Shown: piece after piece, positions 61,306 to 64,000 of the stretch
Numbering within the stretch: the stretch's first letter is position 1
How the letters are laid out: every line of letters starts with the position of its first letter
From: Pegea sp. RAD2-039
Taxonomy: Eukaryota; Chordata; Thaliacea; Salpida; Salpidae
Length of the DNA: 64,000 nucleotides
Assembly (NCBI GenBank): GCA_034620365.1
Contig: JAQGEQ010000245.1
Span: 169,007-233,006, forward strand
Direction of reading: 5' to 3'
Translations under genes and position numbers: made by a program
Notes under the pieces: model-generated
Databases searched by the model: none
Seen by the model: only the letters and a program-made list of their open reading frames with translations
What the model was told of the DNA's origin: nothing

Positions 61306-61568
61306 TCAGCACAACGTATTTAATAGATGAAATATATCATATTTTCCTGTTATAAACGGTGGTTTCTTCTCTGAAATAAACTGAAGAGAAGAAAAACTAC
61401 TTTCAAAATAAGAGAGAAACTTTAACAGATTTTTATTTTGCATTTCACTGTGTGTTGCTCGATTAGTTTCTTTCGTCTCATTTTCTTTTACTTTTTTTTA
61501 ATATCATCACTTATAGCACAACCTATATCACCGTTTTCGGCCGAGCTTTTACAATGAAAATTTACCAT
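61306..61568 (-). CDS. Hypothetical ORF with conserved minus-one slippery site (copy B)
   Basis: Copy of 46458-46720 with identical length (263 bp) and no indels. The first frame (MVNFHCKSSAENGDIGCA, then ISDDIKKK) stops at the same TAA after the A run. The minus-one frame stays open for the same 61 codons (VKENETKETNRAT, FLSYFESSFSSLQF) and ends TGA at 61306-61308. The donor-like sequence here is GTAAAA, weaker than GTAAGA in copy A. About a dozen codons differ from copy A, only one or two silently. It may be a relic. Confidence 0.4.
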
Positions 61569-63394
61569 TTGTAATTTTATAATAAATTTATTATTTCAAT
61601 TAGTTGTTTTACAAAAGTTTTGTTATTTCTAATCTTCAATAAACTGTTTGTAAATATAAATTAATGTTTATTTTGCATTAAATTAAAAGCTAATTTTTAA
61701 AAACGAATTCAACTAATTTCAATAAATTGTTTTTACAATACTTCACTACGTTTTGATTAAAATTATTCAGAATTGAAAAATATATTCACAGCAACTTTTG
61801 ATCTTGTCCTTTGAAAATTATAATCTAAAAAGTAATAACCATCCAAATGTAAAAAAAAATATTTAAAAATTGTTGTCAAAGGAAAACATTTTCTAACAGT
61901 TCTAAGTAAACCAACCTTATAAAGGAGAATGTAATTAATAAAAAAGACTTTTGTTTTAACAATTATTAGATCGAAAGAGATGATAGTAAAAGAAATATTA
62001 TGAAACATTAGACGTATTACTTCTTCAAAACGCAGAAGATTTTGAAATAAACAATTTGTAGATATATATTGATGAACCATCTTAAAAAACTAACTTTATT
62101 TATTTTTTTATTAATGCCATTGAAGAAAGTATCATTTTATTTTGTTAGTTAGTAATAATGGTTGTTAGTGATAATTTTATTTGAATTATCTTATTTTCTT
62201 TTGTCCATTCTTTGTTATTTAAACTTTTTTTCTAATAAATATTTTTCGAAACGAAAAAATAATAATTATTTAATAATGACTTCAACGAAACATGGGAACT
62301 AAGTGACGTTATAAAGCAAGAATAAAATGATGAAGAAAATACAGCAAAGATGTTTTAATAGTGGCAATTATGTTGCTGATCACAAAAGATAACATACAAC
62401 TAACTAATAGCCATTCAAGCTTTTTATTTTAAAGTTAAAATTTTTGATTGAAATGAAAAAATATTTTTATTAGATATTGAAGATCATCTGCTATAAACGA
62501 ATCAACAATTGTATTCAAATTAAAACATGATTTTAATTAGAATTGATTATCATTAACAAGAAAAACTGAAGTGAAAGGTTTTTTTATTTTATAGTAATTT
62601 TTTCAATAAAATATGGAAAAATGTTGAAATTTTAAAGGAAAAAATATTATTTGAATATAAAAGTTAATCTACCTTTTTCTGTAACCATCTTATTTATCTT
62701 TTATTCAACCTAACTTGATAGACTATAATGTTCTTTTAAATTTAGGTATTATAACAGTAAAAATTAATTCAAGCAAAATGCAACTGTTATCAAAACTTCT
62801 TTAGAATAATTTATATATTTAAACCTAATTTACAGTAAGAGAATCTAAGAGTAAATCGGTTTATTATATTTATACTAAACTAAAGATTTTAATAAAATAT
62901 TTGTTAATACTTTAATCGAAAATTTTATTAAAAAACATGAAGTAAACTAACTAGCAGTTGGAAATTAACTTCATGGAAATGAATTTCTTGATTCCGAGTT
63001 ATCTTAATTTGAAACACAAACTTTAACTACTTATTGTAATAAAAAATAACTTTACGTTTGTGCTAAAAGTTGATGAGTTTAGAAATAATGAATAAATTTA
63101 ACTGAGATATGAAAAACAAAAACAAAAAAGAATTTTTCATTGTTAAATAATATTATAAAAATCAAAATTATTTTTAAAATAATGATATTTTTCTAAATAA
63201 GTTGATCTACAAAATATTATTCCAATATTAACTTTTCAGTATCTTGTTGCAAAAATTATATTTTTTGGAGGTTTTTGATGAATTATTTAAATAATTTCTA
63301 GTTACAACAGCAAATAATAGAAATATTGTCTAACACCAAGTGGTGTCATTTGTAAAGACATTTGAATTTCTTTAAATTTTCATCTTTTCTTTTA

Positions 63395-63960
63395 AACGTT
63401 TTTAAATCACTTTTTTTGAAAGCACTATTTTGAAATTACTTTGTCGTACTGGTGGATAAATATTTGATGAGTTAAAAAAAAGATCATTAATTTGTATTTT
63501 TAAAATGTTATTAATAAAGCTGTAGGAATTCCTATTTGTAGATATTCTACTATGCATCTAAAATATCCAGAATCACCAAACTGGAAAGTTGAAACTCATT
63601 CCAACATTTTAACATTTTGATTATTTTAATCAGCTAATTTTCTGCAGTTTTTATATTTTTTAGTTCATAGATTTACAAATATTAATTTCTTTTTTGCAAT
63701 TTGAAACTTTTTAAGCAAACATTTTTTTTTCTTCGTTTACTACTTCTGCTGATTGATTACTTTTGGTTGACGAATTACTCTTCTTTGTTATATTTTCTAT
63801 TTCATTGTTACAAGTAATTTCATCAACGATAATTTCGTTCCAACCATCCTCTGCATTAAATAATTTATTTGAATGTTTCTTTTTTCATGTTACATTGTCG
63901 ATGTTACTTTCAGTTGATAACAACTTTCGCTTCCGATAAATTTTTTTGTTGTCCATCAAA
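63395..63960 (-). pseudogene. Zinc-finger gene pseudogene (copy B), fingers deleted
   Basis: Direct duplicate of 48553-49246. The tail region (63395-63620) and the hydrophilic exon (about 63748-63960) are recognisable, but the finger-coding stretch is replaced by about 80 bp of unrelated AT-rich sequence. The hydrophilic exon has a one-base insertion after LSEAK and a TGA before KKKHS. At 63962 the sequence jumps to that of copy A at about 50424, skipping roughly 1.2 kb that includes the tentative first exon. Copy B runs on past the end of the window. Confidence 0.8.
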
Positions 63961-64000
63961 CTTTACAAAATACAAAATTTATGAAATAAATCAGTTCTGA

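Larger units (their letters stand above)
59970..64000 (+). repeat. Direct duplication, copy B (runs off the window end)
   Basis: Second copy of 45126-49247. It jumps at about 63962 to sequence equivalent to copy A 50424-50454 (ATTTATGAAATAAATCAG). Because this lies beyond the zinc-finger gene and towards the two-ORF unit of copy A, a second copy of the 52.5-54.8 kb unit may follow just outside the window. Confidence 0.92.

Overview
Animal nuclear DNA, extremely AT-rich and gene-poor. Three signs point to a metazoan: a C2H2 zinc-finger gene with the TGEKPY linker, a split RPB9 (RNA polymerase II subunit) gene with short GT-AG introns, and LINE reverse-transcriptase remnants. I cannot name the species. 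Nearly everything outside the genes below is made of old, diverged repeat copies in both orientations.

Layout. 1-11 kb: nested repeat copies, including a tRNA-iMet-like fragment at 7.5 kb. About 11.56-17.31 kb and 24.43-29.69 kb: two arms of a large inverted duplication. Each arm carries, in transcription order, a short membrane-segment ORF, a 90-codon ORF, RPB9, and a minisatellite of about 20 bp period. The left arm (minus strand) keeps an intact four-exon RPB9 reading frame, but the acceptor of intron 1 is mutated to GG; it has also gained a LINE fragment and a 222-bp insertion. The right arm (plus strand) has a clearly dead RPB9 but intact upstream ORFs. 17.3-24.4 kb: repeats plus a reverse-transcriptase fragment. 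29.7-31.3 kb: two exon-like coding fragments inside repeats. 31.3-45 kb: repeats, an RRM-like exon at 37.2 kb, a second tRNA-like fragment at 40.0 kb and a 233-bp tandem repeat at 41.2 kb.

45.1-49.2 kb and 59.97-63.96 kb are direct copies of one segment of about 4 kb. Copy A holds a two-finger zinc-finger gene that can be assembled from three phase-compatible exons. Copy B has lost the fingers and carries a frameshift and a stop. Both copies preserve a short ORF whose two halves are joined across a canonical A AAA AAG minus-one slippery heptamer. Between the copies lie the only long ORFs of the window, 52550-53872 (440 aa) and 53878-54819 (313 aa): intronless, 5 bases apart, behind a strong splice acceptor, and of unknown function.

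The commonest repeat signature is an ordered set of short boxes: CACTATCCTGTTG, then the hairpin ATCGAC-N5-GTCGAT, then CTAGTATTTGTC, then CACTGAG..CTATTTGTC, then GACATCTTGTGACTG. It recurs about twenty times on both strands. Comparison of filled and empty sites shows that at least one short member transposed with an 8-bp target-site duplication.
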